A DNA stretch of 64,000 bases from Pseudomonas fluorescens. Lineage in GTDB: Bacteria > Pseudomonadota > Gammaproteobacteria > Pseudomonadales > Pseudomonadaceae. The stretch is from contig NZ_CP015225.1 in NCBI RefSeq assembly GCF_001623525.1, positions 1-64,000 on the forward strand. The letters are read 5' to 3'. The translations under genes were made by a program, and so were the position numbers. Below the pieces are notes generated by a model that was given only the letters and a program-made list of their open reading frames with translations, did not search any database and was not told where the DNA came from. Of the stretch, positions 31,862 to 41,032 are shown in pieces. Numbering within the stretch: the first letter of the stretch is position 1; every line of letters begins with the position of its first letter.

Positions 31862-34336
31862 ATGTCATCCATTCATGAGTTGAAACCTCTGTTCAAGGCA
31901 CTCGTCATGTCCCGCGGCCTGCGTTCGCGGCGGGTGTTGGCCGGTCTGGGGCTGGTCTGCGTACTGCCCCTCAGCGCTCAGGTGATGGCGGAAGACGTCA
32001 GCATCAACATTCCTGCGCAATCGCTGCCGCAGGCACTGCAAGCGTTCGGTCAGCAGACCAACCAGCAAGTGATCTACAACGCTGCTGACATGGCCGACCT
32101 GAAGAGCACCCGCGTCAGCGGCAAGATGAGCCCGCAGGCGGCCATCGCCGAACTGCTCAAGGGCACTGGTGTGCGCTACAGCCTCGAGGGCAATACTCTG
32201 ATGCTGATGCGCGGCCCTGCCACCGGAGGCCTCGAGCTGGGCGCGACCACCGTCAAGGCAACGGCCCTGGACGCGACGACCGAAGGCAGCCAGGCCTACA
32301 CCAGTAACGCGGTGACCATCGGCAAGGGCACCCACACCCTCAAGGAAATTCCCCAGTCGATCACCGTGATGACGCGCAAGCAGATGGATGACCAGAACCT
32401 GGTCAGTCTCAAGGACGCGGTCAACCAGACCACCGGTATCGTTGGCCTGCAGGGCGTCGGCCAAGGCATGATCCTGTCGTCCCGCGGCTTCCAGATCGAC
32501 GACTGGCAGTACGACGGTGTGCCGATCCTGCGGAACAACTATTCGCTGGGCAACTGGGCGACCCAGGACCTGATCTTCTTCGACCGCCTGGAAATCATGC
32601 GCGGTGCCGCCGGCCTGCTGCAAGGCACTGGCAGCCCCGGCGGTGCCGTCAACCTGGTGCGCAAGCGTGGCCAGAGCGCTCCGACCGTGACCCTGACCGG
32701 CAAGGCCGGCTCGTGGGATCACTACGGCCTGCAACTGGACGCTGGCGGCCCGCTGAATGACGCCGGCAACATCCGCGGCCGTATCGTCGCCGACGAAGAC
32801 CAGAGCAATTCCTTCGTCGACCATGCGTGGAGCAAGACCCATTCGCTGTACGGCGCGCTGGACATCGACCTGAGCGAAGACACCACCTTGGGCTTCGCCG
32901 TCAGCCAATCCAACGGTGAATCGCGCGGCAACATCCGTGGCTTGCCACGCTACGCCGACGGCTCGATGCCCGACGTGTCGCGTTCGACCTACACCGGCGC
33001 GCGCTGGAACCGTTCCGACATCGATGTCACCACCTACTACACCGACCTGGAGCATCGCTTCAACGAGGACTGGGCGCTCAAGGTGGGGGCCGTGTACATG
33101 ACTGAAGACAACCAGGCGAAAAACCAGCGGACGCAAAATGGCGGTGTCGGTCTCAATCCTGATGGTACTGGTGTGCAATATGCCGACTTCGTGACCGATT
33201 TCCAGTCCACGAAGTCTGGTCTGGACATGAACCTGAACGGCAAGTTCGAAGCCTTGTCGATGGAGCAGGAAGTCATGCTGGGGGGCAACTTTTCGCAGTT
33301 GGAGACCGATGATAAATTCGCCCGGACTTTCAACAACAGCAGCAGCGACACGATCTTCGACTTGAACAACAACCGTCCGGACATCAGCTACGATGGCCTG
33401 ATCAATAGCCCGGGGGGGCGAGGCACCCTCAGCAAATACGATATCCGCCAGAAGGGTGTGTACGGCACCTGGCGCGTCAAGCCGGTCGATGACCTGACGC
33501 TGGTGCTGGGTTCCCGTGTCAGTTGGTATGACTTCAGCTACAAGTCGAAAACCGAAACCGCGGCCAACGGTATCACGCCCAACGCCCCAAGCACCGGAAC
33601 CGAAACCGGGGTGGTCACGCCCTACGCCGGCATCATCTATGACCTGAGCCGTGAGTGGGCGGTGTACGCCAGCTACACCGATGTGTTCCAGCCGCAGACC
33701 GAGGTCGATCCCAGCGGTTCCGTGCTCAAACCCATCGTCGGCACCAACTACGAAGTTGGCCTCAAGGGTGAGTTGATGGACGGTCGGGTCAATACCTCCC
33801 TGGCTGTCTTCCGTTACGACCACGAGAACCGTGCCGTCTCCATCGATGGCTGTACTGACGTGAACTGCTCCAGTGCCTCGGGGAAAGTGCGCAGCCAGGG
33901 CATCGATGCCGAAATCAGTGGTGAAGTGGTGGACAACCTGCAGTTGTTCGCGGGCTACACCTACAACACCACCAAGTATCTGGAGGACCCGGACAATGAA
34001 GGCAAGGTCTTCAGTACCTGGACGCCGAAACACATGCTGCGCGTGTGGGGTAACTACCAGTTCACCGGTGACTGGAGCCGTGTCAGCACCGGCTTGGGCT
34101 TCACCACCCAAAGCCACACGATGGTTTACGACTATGACCGCGAAATCCCGGGTTACACCGTATGGAATGCCCGCGTTGGCTACCAGCTGACGCCGGAAAT
34201 CGCTTTGGCGGTCAACGCCAACAACCTGTTCGACAAGACGTATTTGACGTCCGCTTACAACCAGCTCAATGGCAACAACAACTTCGGTGACCCACGCAAC
34301 CTGATGTTCACCGTGAAGTACACCCCGCAGTTCTGA
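31862..34336 (+). CDS. fpvA: TonB-dependent ferripyoverdine receptor with N-terminal signalling domain
   Basis: An 824-residue outer-membrane transducer. Seen: a long signal peptide (about 43 residues ending SAQVMA); a secretin/TonB short N-terminal signalling domain (INIPAQSLPQALQAFGQQTN...LLKGTGVRYSLEGNTLML); a plug starting at IPQSITVMTRKQMDDQN; RGAAGLLQGTGSPGGAVNLVRKR typical of siderophore plugs; and a barrel ending in Phe (MFTVKYTPQF). The signalling domain means it should talk to an anti-sigma factor to induce its own and siderophore genes. I start at ATG 31862, after AGAGA, because earlier in-frame residues do not form a signal peptide. It lies between the Asp and Thr synthetase genes, as expected of the cognate receptor. 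A strong terminator follows 13 bases after the stop. Confidence 0.93.
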   Translation: MSSIHELKPLFKALVMSRGLRSRRVLAGLGLVCVLPLSAQVMAEDVSINIPAQSLPQALQAFGQQTNQQVIYNAADMADLKSTRVSGKMSPQAAIAELLKGTGVRYSLEGNTLMLMRGPATGGLELGATTVKATALDATTEGSQAYTSNAVTIGKGTHTLKEIPQSITVMTRKQMDDQNLVSLKDAVNQTTGIVGLQGVGQGMILSSRGFQIDDWQYDGVPILRNNYSLGNWATQDLIFFDRLEIMRGAAGLLQGTGSPGGAVNLVRKRGQSAPTVTLTGKAGSWDHYGLQLDAGGPLNDAGNIRGRIVADEDQSNSFVDHAWSKTHSLYGALDIDLSEDTTLGFAVSQSNGESRGNIRGLPRYADGSMPDVSRSTYTGARWNRSDIDVTTYYTDLEHRFNEDWALKVGAVYMTEDNQAKNQRTQNGGVGLNPDGTGVQYADFVTDFQSTKSGLDMNLNGKFEALSMEQEVMLGGNFSQLETDDKFARTFNNSSSDTIFDLNNNRPDISYDGLINSPGGRGTLSKYDIRQKGVYGTWRVKPVDDLTLVLGSRVSWYDFSYKSKTETAANGITPNAPSTGTETGVVTPYAGIIYDLSREWAVYASYTDVFQPQTEVDPSGSVLKPIVGTNYEVGLKGELMDGRVNTSLAVFRYDHENRAVSIDGCTDVNCSSASGKVRSQGIDAEISGEVVDNLQLFAGYTYNTTKYLEDPDNEGKVFSTWTPKHMLRVWGNYQFTGDWSRVSTGLGFTTQSHTMVYDYDREIPGYTVWNARVGYQLTPEIALAVNANNLFDKTYLTSAYNQLNGNNNFGDPRNLMFTVKYTPQF

Positions 34337-34349
34337 TTCACGCGCGCAG

Positions 34350-34385
34350 AAAAAACCGACCCGCCTTGTGCGGGTCGGTTTTTTT
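34350..34385 (+). terminator. rho-independent terminator after the receptor gene
   Basis: Perfect stem ACCGACCCGC / GCGGGTCGGT with loop CTTGT, flanked by an A-run and followed by TTTTTTT. Confidence 0.92.
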
Positions 34386-34434
34386 ATGGGGTTTGCCAGG
34401 CCGTCCAGCCAGTTTTCAGGGGAATGCAAAACCT

Positions 34435-34523
34435 GTGGCGAGGGAGCTTGCTCCCGCTTGAGTGCGAAGCGCTCACAAAAAAGGGCTGCTGCGCAGCCCA
34501 GCGGGAGCAAGCTCCCTCGCCAC
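34435..34523. repeat. REP-type paired palindrome
   Basis: Arms GTGGCGAGGGAGCTTGCTCC and reverse complement, between the convergent receptor and Thr-module genes. Confidence 0.85.
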
Positions 34524-34540
34524 AATGATCGCGCTTGACC

Positions 34541-37500
34541 CTACTTATCGTGTGTCGTGCTGCTCAGAAAAGCCTCGATCAGCGAATCGAGCAACGTCTC
34601 ATCAAAGATCATGCTGCGATGGCGCAGCGGGGAATACACCGAGCAATGCAGCTCCCCAGTTAGGCTATAACCCTTGATCAAACTCTCGCAGAAGGCCAGT
34701 TCTTCCGGCGTTTTTTCCGCCTGGGTCCACCAGCAGCTAGGGCGTACCCGTACCGGTTTGAAGGTGAATGCGTCAAACGCTTCCAGCAACCGATCATGCA
34801 CCGAGAACGCCTGGGCGTTCATGACTTCATCCTTGACGCTCTGCACGATTGACAACAAGTCGCCTCGCCCCGGCTCGATCTGGCTGGCGGCCCATTCGTG
34901 GAATGCCTGAACCGAGCTGTCGGGGTGCTCTTGCCGGTAAGCCGCCGTGCGGTCGGTGAGGGTTGGAAACAGCAGGTCGAAGTATTCGATGGCCCCAAGC
35001 AGATCCTGGGAGGCCGGGTCGGTTTGCCCATCGCCTGGCAAATGCCGATGACGCGATAGGGTTGCCGGGTACAGGTGTTCCGGAATCGTGCTGTCCACCA
35101 GGCCAAGGAAACTCACCGTATGGCCCTGGCTTTCCAGCGTCGCCGCAATGTCCAGGGCGATGGTCCCGCCCAAGGACCAGCCCATCAGGTAATACGGGCC
35201 CTGGGGCTGGGCGTTGACGATTTCCTGGCTGTAATCGGCGATCATCTCGCGCCAGGCTTCAGGGCTCGCATGGGGCTCGCTGAAGCCACGGTGCATGATG
35301 CCAAAGGTGCGCGCCCGGTGTTGGAGTTTGCGCGCCAGTGGCTGATAGCAGAAGACGATGCCCCCACTGGGATGCAGGCAAAATAACTGCGGTGCGCTGG
35401 CGGGGGCGTTGTTCAATTCCACAAGGCATGGGGTCTGCTCCCGATGTTTTTGCGAAATGAACAGGGCCAACTCGGCGATGCTCGGGTGGGCCAGCAGCTC
35501 TTGCAGCCGCACCGTGATATTCAGGCGGGCCTTGAGGTTGGCGATCAGCTCGATGGCCAGGATCGAATGCCCGCCCAGTTCAAAGAAGCTGTCGTTGACA
35601 CCCACGCGCTCAACCTTGAGGGACTGTTGCCAGAGCTGCGCCAGGGCCTCTTCCAACTGAGTGCGGGGCGCTACGTAGTTCGAATGCCGGAGGCTGGCGT
35701 CAGGCTCCGGCAAGACCTTGCGGTCGAGTTTGCCGTTGGCGTTGAGAGGGAACCGGTCGATGAACAGCAGGTGGCTGGGCACCATGTAGTCCGGCAGCTG
35801 CGCTTTGAGCGCGCTCAACAAACCTTCGCGTAACTCGGCGCTGGGCGGTTGCGTGGCAATCACGTAGGCGACCAGTTGCAGGCCGGTCGGGCCGTCATGG
35901 GTCAGCACCACACAATCCTGGACCTCCGGCAGCGTTTGCAAACGTGCCTGGATTTCGCCCAATTCAATGCGGAATCCGCGGATCTTGACCTGATGATCCA
36001 GGCGCCCGATGTACTCGATGCTGCCGTCGGTGCGGTAGCGCGCCAGGTCGCCGGTGCGATACAGGCGGCTACCCGGCAGCGGATCGAACGGGTCGGGGAT
36101 AAACCGGCTGGCGGTCAGGTCGGCGCGCTGGTGGTAGCCACGAGCCAGGCCGGCCCGGCCGACATACAGCTCACCGATGCACCCCTTGGGAACCGGGTTC
36201 AGGTGCGCGTCGAGCAAGTACCAGGACAGGTCGACGATAGGCTGGCCGATCGGGCTCGCGGTCTCGCTGTGCAAGTCGTCGATCGACAGCGGTCGCCAGG
36301 TGACATGGACCGTGGTTTCCGTGATGCCATACATATTGATCAATTGCGGCGATTGGTCGCCGAAACGTTCGAACCAGGGGCGCAGGCTCTGCACGTCAAT
36401 CGCTTCGCCGCCAAAAATGACTTGGCGCAACCGGTGACCAAGCGGCTGGTGAGCTTCGCAGGCGACCTGCAACAACGACTTGAACGCCGAAGGTGTCTGG
36501 TTGAGTACCGTAACGTTTTCCTGGCACAGCAGGGCGTAGAATTCCTGCGGCGAACGGCTCACGGCGTGGGGCACGATGACCAGTCGGCCGCCGTGCAGCA
36601 ACGCGCCGAAAATCTCCCACACGGAAAAGTCGAAGGCATAGGAATGAAACAGGCACCAGACGTCCTGGTGATCGAAGCTGAACCAGTGCTCCGTGGCCTG
36701 GAACAGTCGGCTGACGTTGTGATGCGCCAGCAGTGCGCCCTTGGGCTTGCCGGTCGAGCCTGAGGTGTAGATCACGTACGCCAGGTTATCCGGGTGTATC
36801 GGCACATCCGGATTGTGCTCGGGATAGGCGCTATCGGCGTCGACCGAATCCAGCAACAGGCAGCCTATGCCAGCGGGCAGCGCCAGCGACTCACGCAGAT
36901 GAGTCTGGGTCAGGATCTGCGTCACGCCACTGTCCTCGATCATGTACGCCAGGCGGTCAGCCGGGTAGGCCGGGTCCAGTGGCACGTAGGCGCCACCGGC
37001 CTTGAGAGTCGCCAGCAGGCCGATGAGCATCTGCGGCGACCGCTCGGCGGCGATGCCGACCAGCACGTCAGGCCCGACGCCTTGCTCGATCAGCCGATGG
37101 GCCAATGAGTTGGCTTGTCGGTTGAGCTCGGCATAGCTCATGTGCTGCCCTTCAAAGGTCAGGGCGATGGCGTCGCCCGTGGTGGCGGCATGGCTTTCGA
37201 TCACCTGGTGCAGGCAACGCTCACGGGGCAGTTGGGTCGGCTGACGGTTCCAGTCGTGCAGGGTTTGCTGGTGTTCATCTGCGCCGAGCAGGTGCAGTTC
37301 GCCGAGTGCGCGTTCAGGTGTCTCGATCAAGGCCCACAACAGGTTCTGCCAGTGCTCGGCCATGCGCTCGATGGTGTCAGTGCGATAGAGATCACGGCTG
37401 TATTCGAAGGTCGCCACTATCTGCTGTTGTGAATAGTCGACATCCAGCGACAGGTCGAACTTGGCCTGGCTGTCGCCTGTGTCGAGAAATTCCAGGGCCA

Positions 37501-38686
37501 GTTCGCCTCTGGGTGAGATCGGCAGGGCCGGTGAGCCGGTGCGCCAGTTGAACAAGACCTGGAACAAGCCCTGTGCGCCGGGGCGTTGCAGTTGATCGAG
37601 GATCAGCTCCAACGGGTAGTCGGCATGTTCCAGCGCGGCGAGGGCCTGGGCGCGCAGGTCCCGAAGATAATCCTGCCCGCTGCGGCTCGAGTCGATTCGC
37701 GTGCGATACACCTGGCTGCTGACGAAAAAACCTACCAGGTCTTGGCTTTCATGGCTGTTGCGGTTGGCGTTGGGGACGCCGACGGTGAAATCGTCCTGGT
37801 TGCTGTACCGGCCCAGCAACATTTGCCAGGCCCCCAGCGCCACCACGAAAGGCGTCAGCCCCTGGCGTTGGCAGAACGTGTCCAGGGCCCGGGCCATTGC
37901 GGGGGCAAGTGACAGATGTACGCGTCCGGCCATATGTTGCTGGCCCGTGGCGCGGGGGAAATCCTGGGGCAGCTCCAACGTGGGCAGGTCATGGCCCAGG
38001 TAGCGACTCCAGTATTCGCCACTGTGCTGGCAGGCCATGCTTTGCAAGTACTCGCCTCGCTGGCGGGTCGCGTAGTCGGCGTATTGCATGGGTAACGACG
38101 GCAGCGGCGTCGGATCGCCCATCAAGGCCCGGGCATAGGCCTGGGTCATGTCCTGCATGAGGATCGTGTTGGACCAGGCATCGGAGACGATGTGATGCAT
38201 GTTGAGCAACAGCACATGTTCGTCGCTGTCCAGCCTCAGGAGCGTGGCCCGCATCAGCGGCGCGCGGCTGAGGTCGAACGGTTGCCCGGCGTGCAGCTTG
38301 ATGCGCTGTGAGAGTGCCGTGGCCCGCTCTGGTGGGGCGAGGGCGCCGAGGTCTTCCCGGTGCAGGACGAGGCAGGCGTCGCGCTCGACGACCTGGACCG
38401 GCGCGCCGTCGATGTCATTGAACGCGGTACGCAGGATGTCGTGTCGGTCGATGACGCGATTCAGGGCCTGTTCCAGGGCCTCGGCATCGAGCTCACCGCT
38501 CAGGCGCAGGGCCCGTGGCAGGTTGTAGGCCGAACGGGTCGGGTCACGCTGGTGTTCCAGCCACAGGCGTTGCTGGGCGAAGGATAAGGGCGCGCGGTCC
38601 AGCCGGCTGCCGGACCGGGTTTGCACGTCGCGAGCGACATCCTCCAGCAGCAGCGTCAGCAGATCATCATCTAGCAGTTCGTTCAT
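34541..38686 (-). CDS. terminal peptide synthetase module: C-A(Thr)-T-TE
   Basis: A 1381-residue final module. An N-terminal docking-type segment (MNELLDDDLLTLLLEDV) is followed by C (MHHIVSDAWS), A with the textbook threonine pocket DFWNIGMVHK, T (LGGHSILAIEL) and a type I thioesterase with nucleophile motif GWSLGG. It should add the last residue (Thr) and release the peptide, as PvdD does in P. aeruginosa. I start at ATG 38686, 38 bases after the pvdE stop, because a longer in-frame start overlaps pvdE and adds an unlikely basic segment. It is co-directional with and downstream of pvdE, so probably in one operon driven by the PvdS box at 40485-40508. Confidence 0.93.
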   Translation of the reverse strand: MNELLDDDLLTLLLEDVARDVQTRSGSRLDRAPLSFAQQRLWLEHQRDPTRSAYNLPRALRLSGELDAEALEQALNRVIDRHDILRTAFNDIDGAPVQVVERDACLVLHREDLGALAPPERATALSQRIKLHAGQPFDLSRAPLMRATLLRLDSDEHVLLLNMHHIVSDAWSNTILMQDMTQAYARALMGDPTPLPSLPMQYADYATRQRGEYLQSMACQHSGEYWSRYLGHDLPTLELPQDFPRATGQQHMAGRVHLSLAPAMARALDTFCQRQGLTPFVVALGAWQMLLGRYSNQDDFTVGVPNANRNSHESQDLVGFFVSSQVYRTRIDSSRSGQDYLRDLRAQALAALEHADYPLELILDQLQRPGAQGLFQVLFNWRTGSPALPISPRGELALEFLDTGDSQAKFDLSLDVDYSQQQIVATFEYSRDLYRTDTIERMAEHWQNLLWALIETPERALGELHLLGADEHQQTLHDWNRQPTQLPRERCLHQVIESHAATTGDAIALTFEGQHMSYAELNRQANSLAHRLIEQGVGPDVLVGIAAERSPQMLIGLLATLKAGGAYVPLDPAYPADRLAYMIEDSGVTQILTQTHLRESLALPAGIGCLLLDSVDADSAYPEHNPDVPIHPDNLAYVIYTSGSTGKPKGALLAHHNVSRLFQATEHWFSFDHQDVWCLFHSYAFDFSVWEIFGALLHGGRLVIVPHAVSRSPQEFYALLCQENVTVLNQTPSAFKSLLQVACEAHQPLGHRLRQVIFGGEAIDVQSLRPWFERFGDQSPQLINMYGITETTVHVTWRPLSIDDLHSETASPIGQPIVDLSWYLLDAHLNPVPKGCIGELYVGRAGLARGYHQRADLTASRFIPDPFDPLPGSRLYRTGDLARYRTDGSIEYIGRLDHQVKIRGFRIELGEIQARLQTLPEVQDCVVLTHDGPTGLQLVAYVIATQPPSAELREGLLSALKAQLPDYMVPSHLLFIDRFPLNANGKLDRKVLPEPDASLRHSNYVAPRTQLEEALAQLWQQSLKVERVGVNDSFFELGGHSILAIELIANLKARLNITVRLQELLAHPSIAELALFISQKHREQTPCLVELNNAPASAPQLFCLHPSGGIVFCYQPLARKLQHRARTFGIMHRGFSEPHASPEAWREMIADYSQEIVNAQPQGPYYLMGWSLGGTIALDIAATLESQGHTVSFLGLVDSTIPEHLYPATLSRHRHLPGDGQTDPASQDLLGAIEYFDLLFPTLTDRTAAYRQEHPDSSVQAFHEWAASQIEPGRGDLLSIVQSVKDEVMNAQAFSVHDRLLEAFDAFTFKPVRVRPSCWWTQAEKTPEELAFCESLIKGYSLTGELHCSVYSPLRHRSMIFDETLLDSLIEAFLSSTTHDK

Positions 38687-38723
38687 GGTGTTCTCGCGGT
38701 AAACAGCATTGCGTCGGGCGGGT

Positions 38724-40382
38724 TCAGGCAAACGCCGCCGGAGCTTTTTCACTGACCACCTGACCGGCCTGCATCCGGACCAGTTGATCGGCGATGTCGA
38801 AATAGCGGTCGTCGTGGGAAATGACGATGATGGTTTTGCCCAGCGCCTTCAGTTCCGGCAGCAGTTCGGTATAGAACACGCGGCGGAACAGCGGATCCTG
38901 GTCGGCGGCCCATTCATCGAACACCAGCACTGGGCGCTCCTCGAGCCAGGCGTTGAGCAACGCCAGCCGTTTGCGCTGGCCGGTGGAGAGGTCGGTGGTG
39001 CTGAAGGCACCGTCGCGGATGCTGACCTTGTGGGCGATTTCCAGGCGCTCCAGGTAGCGGTTGGCGTCCTTGGGCACCTGTTGATCGCCCTGGACCAGCT
39101 CATCGAACAGGTAGTAGTCGGCAAAAATCGTGGTGAACAACTGGCGATAATCGTCCCGTTGAGCGGCCCCTACCGGCGCGCCGTCGAGAAGAATTTCGCC
39201 GCCCTGGGGGAAATAGAGGCCCAGCAGCAGTTTGATCAGTGTGGTCTTGCCTCCACCGTTTTCGCCGACGATGAACACGATGTCACCTTGGGCGATGGAC
39301 AGGTTGACCGGTCCCAGGGCGAAGGGTTGGCTGCCTTCGACCACTGGGAAGGCGTAGTGCACATCACGCAGTTCCAGCTGTTGGATCGTGGGCTTGCGCA
39401 GGTGTTTGTCGTTGAGCAACAGGTGCGGTTCGGGTGAGGAGAATTGCTCGGCCAGTTCGGCGATGCGCTTGAAGGCGATGTTCGCCCGGCTGATCACCGG
39501 CAAGGTCATCACCAGGTATTCCAGCGGGCCCTTCATGTACAACAGCACCAGCACGAAGCCGCTGAGCACGGTTTTGTCGATGCCCAGCCACAGAGATTGC
39601 AGGGCCAGGACCAGGCCAATGACCACAAAAAACAGCATCGAGCCGAAGGTCTTGGCCACCACGAACGTGTTGACCGAGCGGATGTTGGTCGCGCAGATGT
39701 AGTCGGCGGTCGCTTCGATGCGCTGGCTGAACATGCGCTGGCGGCGTGGGCGATGAATGCGCAGTTCCTTGGCCCCGGCGGCGATGGCGCCGTAGTGTTT
39801 CTGCAGCGCATCCTCGGCCTCACGGGCCGCTTCGAAACCGCGGATGCCACGGGCACGCGCCAGGTATTGCACGACCGTGCCGATCACCAGCGCCACCAGC
39901 AGCAGGAAAAACATCGGCAGTGACAAGTAGGCCAGGTAACCCAGGCAACCGAGGGTGACCGTGAAGGCGATGGCCAGCGGCGCGAAGGAAAACGCGAAGT
40001 CGCTGACGGTGTTGACGTCGTGGGTCAAGACCGGAATGAGCCGATGGCTGCGATAGCGTTCGATCTGTTCGATGGGCGCCAGCAGGACTTTCTTGCCCAG
40101 GGACTTACGCAGCTCGGCGATGATGTTCTGGCCGACATGGTTGGTGCCGATGTCCGACAGAATCGAGGCCAGCAGCGCCGCCGCGCAAAGCCCGGCGAAC
40201 GTCGCCAGCAGCCGGGGCGTGGGCGTTGTGGCGGCGTTCAGGGCGTCGTTGATGGTCGCCAGCAGGGCGGTGATGCTCAGGCCGCCCAGCATGCCCAAGA
40301 GGATGGAACCTACGACAATCAGCCGGAAGGGTTTGAGCAGGCTGAACATTTCATTGATCACCCCGCGTGTTGGTTGGCTCAT
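38724..40382 (-). CDS. pvdE: pyoverdine precursor exporter, ABC transporter PvdE
   Basis: A 552-residue half-transporter that moves the acylated pyoverdine precursor from cytoplasm to periplasm. An N-terminal six-helix membrane part (for example LIVVGSILLGMLGGLSITALL and FFLLLVALVIGTVVQYL) precedes the ATPase: Walker A GENGGGKTT, signature LSTGQRKRLALL, Walker B VLVFDEWAADQDP, H-loop VISHDD. The family is the cyclic-peptide export type. Start is the ATG at 40382 (MSQPTRGVINEMFSLLKPF); a longer frame to 40457 is Ser/Pro-rich with no membrane sense. In P. aeruginosa pvdF lies just upstream of pvdE; here that place holds repeats and a pvdO duplicate. Confidence 0.93.
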   Translation of the reverse strand: MSQPTRGVINEMFSLLKPFRLIVVGSILLGMLGGLSITALLATINDALNAATTPTPRLLATFAGLCAAALLASILSDIGTNHVGQNIIAELRKSLGKKVLLAPIEQIERYRSHRLIPVLTHDVNTVSDFAFSFAPLAIAFTVTLGCLGYLAYLSLPMFFLLLVALVIGTVVQYLARARGIRGFEAAREAEDALQKHYGAIAAGAKELRIHRPRRQRMFSQRIEATADYICATNIRSVNTFVVAKTFGSMLFFVVIGLVLALQSLWLGIDKTVLSGFVLVLLYMKGPLEYLVMTLPVISRANIAFKRIAELAEQFSSPEPHLLLNDKHLRKPTIQQLELRDVHYAFPVVEGSQPFALGPVNLSIAQGDIVFIVGENGGGKTTLIKLLLGLYFPQGGEILLDGAPVGAAQRDDYRQLFTTIFADYYLFDELVQGDQQVPKDANRYLERLEIAHKVSIRDGAFSTTDLSTGQRKRLALLNAWLEERPVLVFDEWAADQDPLFRRVFYTELLPELKALGKTIIVISHDDRYFDIADQLVRMQAGQVVSEKAPAAFA

Positions 40383-40484
40383 GGAGGTTTCCCTGCTTGA
40401 TGAAAAGGGCGAAGGCCAGCGCGGGCATTCACCGCATGGGCTGGAGGACGGCGGCACACCGGTTGGGGCGCGCCCACCTGTAGA

Positions 40485-40508
40485 ACGATTGGTGGGGGAG
40501 GGGATTTA
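40485..40508 (-). promoter_or_regulatory. PvdS-type box for pvdE
   Basis: On the minus strand TAAAT (40508-40504), a 16-base spacer, CGT (40487-40485): an exact match to the PvdS signature, 103 bases before the pvdE ATG. Confidence 0.88.
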
Positions 40509-40577
40509 ACGAGGAATCGTCTGACACACATTATTGTGGCCAGGGCTTCAACGAGGAGTCGCCTGACACACATTATT

Positions 40578-40707
40578 GTGGCGAGGGAGCTTGCTCCCGC
40601 TGGACTGCGCAGCAGTCCTGAAACCGGCTGCCGCTATTTGTCTGGCTCACCGCGTGAGGGCTTTTGGGGCCGCTACGCAGCCCAGCGGGAGCAAGCTCCC
40701 TCGCCAC
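40578..40707. repeat. REP-type paired palindrome
   Basis: Arms GTGGCGAGGGAGCTTGCTCC and reverse complement, with a CCGCTATTTGTCTGGCTCAC insert shared with the copy at 31376-31505. Confidence 0.85.
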
Positions 40708-40735
40708 AAAAGCGGATCTTCAGGCGGGCAGTTGA

Positions 40736-40870
40736 TTACATATCCCGCGCCACCCGAAAACCAATCCAATCGCCGCGATCGCTGGGCACCAATGCGTTGC
40801 GGTTGCCGGAGCGGGAGAACACCGGGGCTTCGCCCCAGTCGTTGCCACGGATCCGCTTGAACTCGCACTT
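40736..40870 (-). pseudogene. duplicated 3' fragment of pvdO
   Basis: Encodes on the minus strand the same C-terminal residues as pvdO (CEFKRIRGNDWGEAPVFSRS...GFRVARDM, stop at 40736), but nothing upstream belongs to pvdO: the similarity ends at 40870, where the 33-bp repeat begins. No start codon or ribosome-binding site. A non-functional by-product of the local duplication. Confidence 0.88.
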
Positions 40871-40914
40871 TTGTGGCAGGGGATTCAACGAGGAATCGTC
40901 TGACACACATTATT

Positions 40915-41004
40915 GTGGCGAGGGAGCTTGCTCCCGCTGGGCTGCGAAGCGGCCCCAGGATTTTGCGGTCGCTGCGCAACCGAGCGGGAGCAATCTCTGG
41001 CCAC
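40915..41004. repeat. REP-type paired palindrome, shortened
   Basis: Left arm GTGGCGAGGGAGCTTGCTCC is intact; the right arm GAGCGGGAGCAATCTCTGGC is decayed. It ends just downstream of the pvdO stop. Confidence 0.8.
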
Positions 41005-41032
41005 AAAAGCGGGTCTTCAGGCGGGCAGTTGA

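Larger units (their letters stand above)
40508..40919. repeat. 33-bp sequence present three times
   Basis: AACGAGGAATCGTCTGACAC followed by ACATTATTGTGGC at 40508-40540, 40550-40582 (two base changes) and 40887-40919. The first copy abuts the PvdS box of pvdE. The second and third each lead directly into a REP element, marking the left edge of the duplicated unit described at 40550-41167. Confidence 0.85.

Noticed and set aside
31865..34525. 886-codon minus-strand frame opposite the receptor gene
   Set aside because: The plus strand has an unmistakable TonB-dependent receptor; the minus frame runs into a REP element and shows no domain.
40508..41004. Possible CRISPR-like array (33-bp repeats)
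   Set aside because: Only three copies, irregular spacing (9 and 304 bases), no cas genes; explained by the local duplication.
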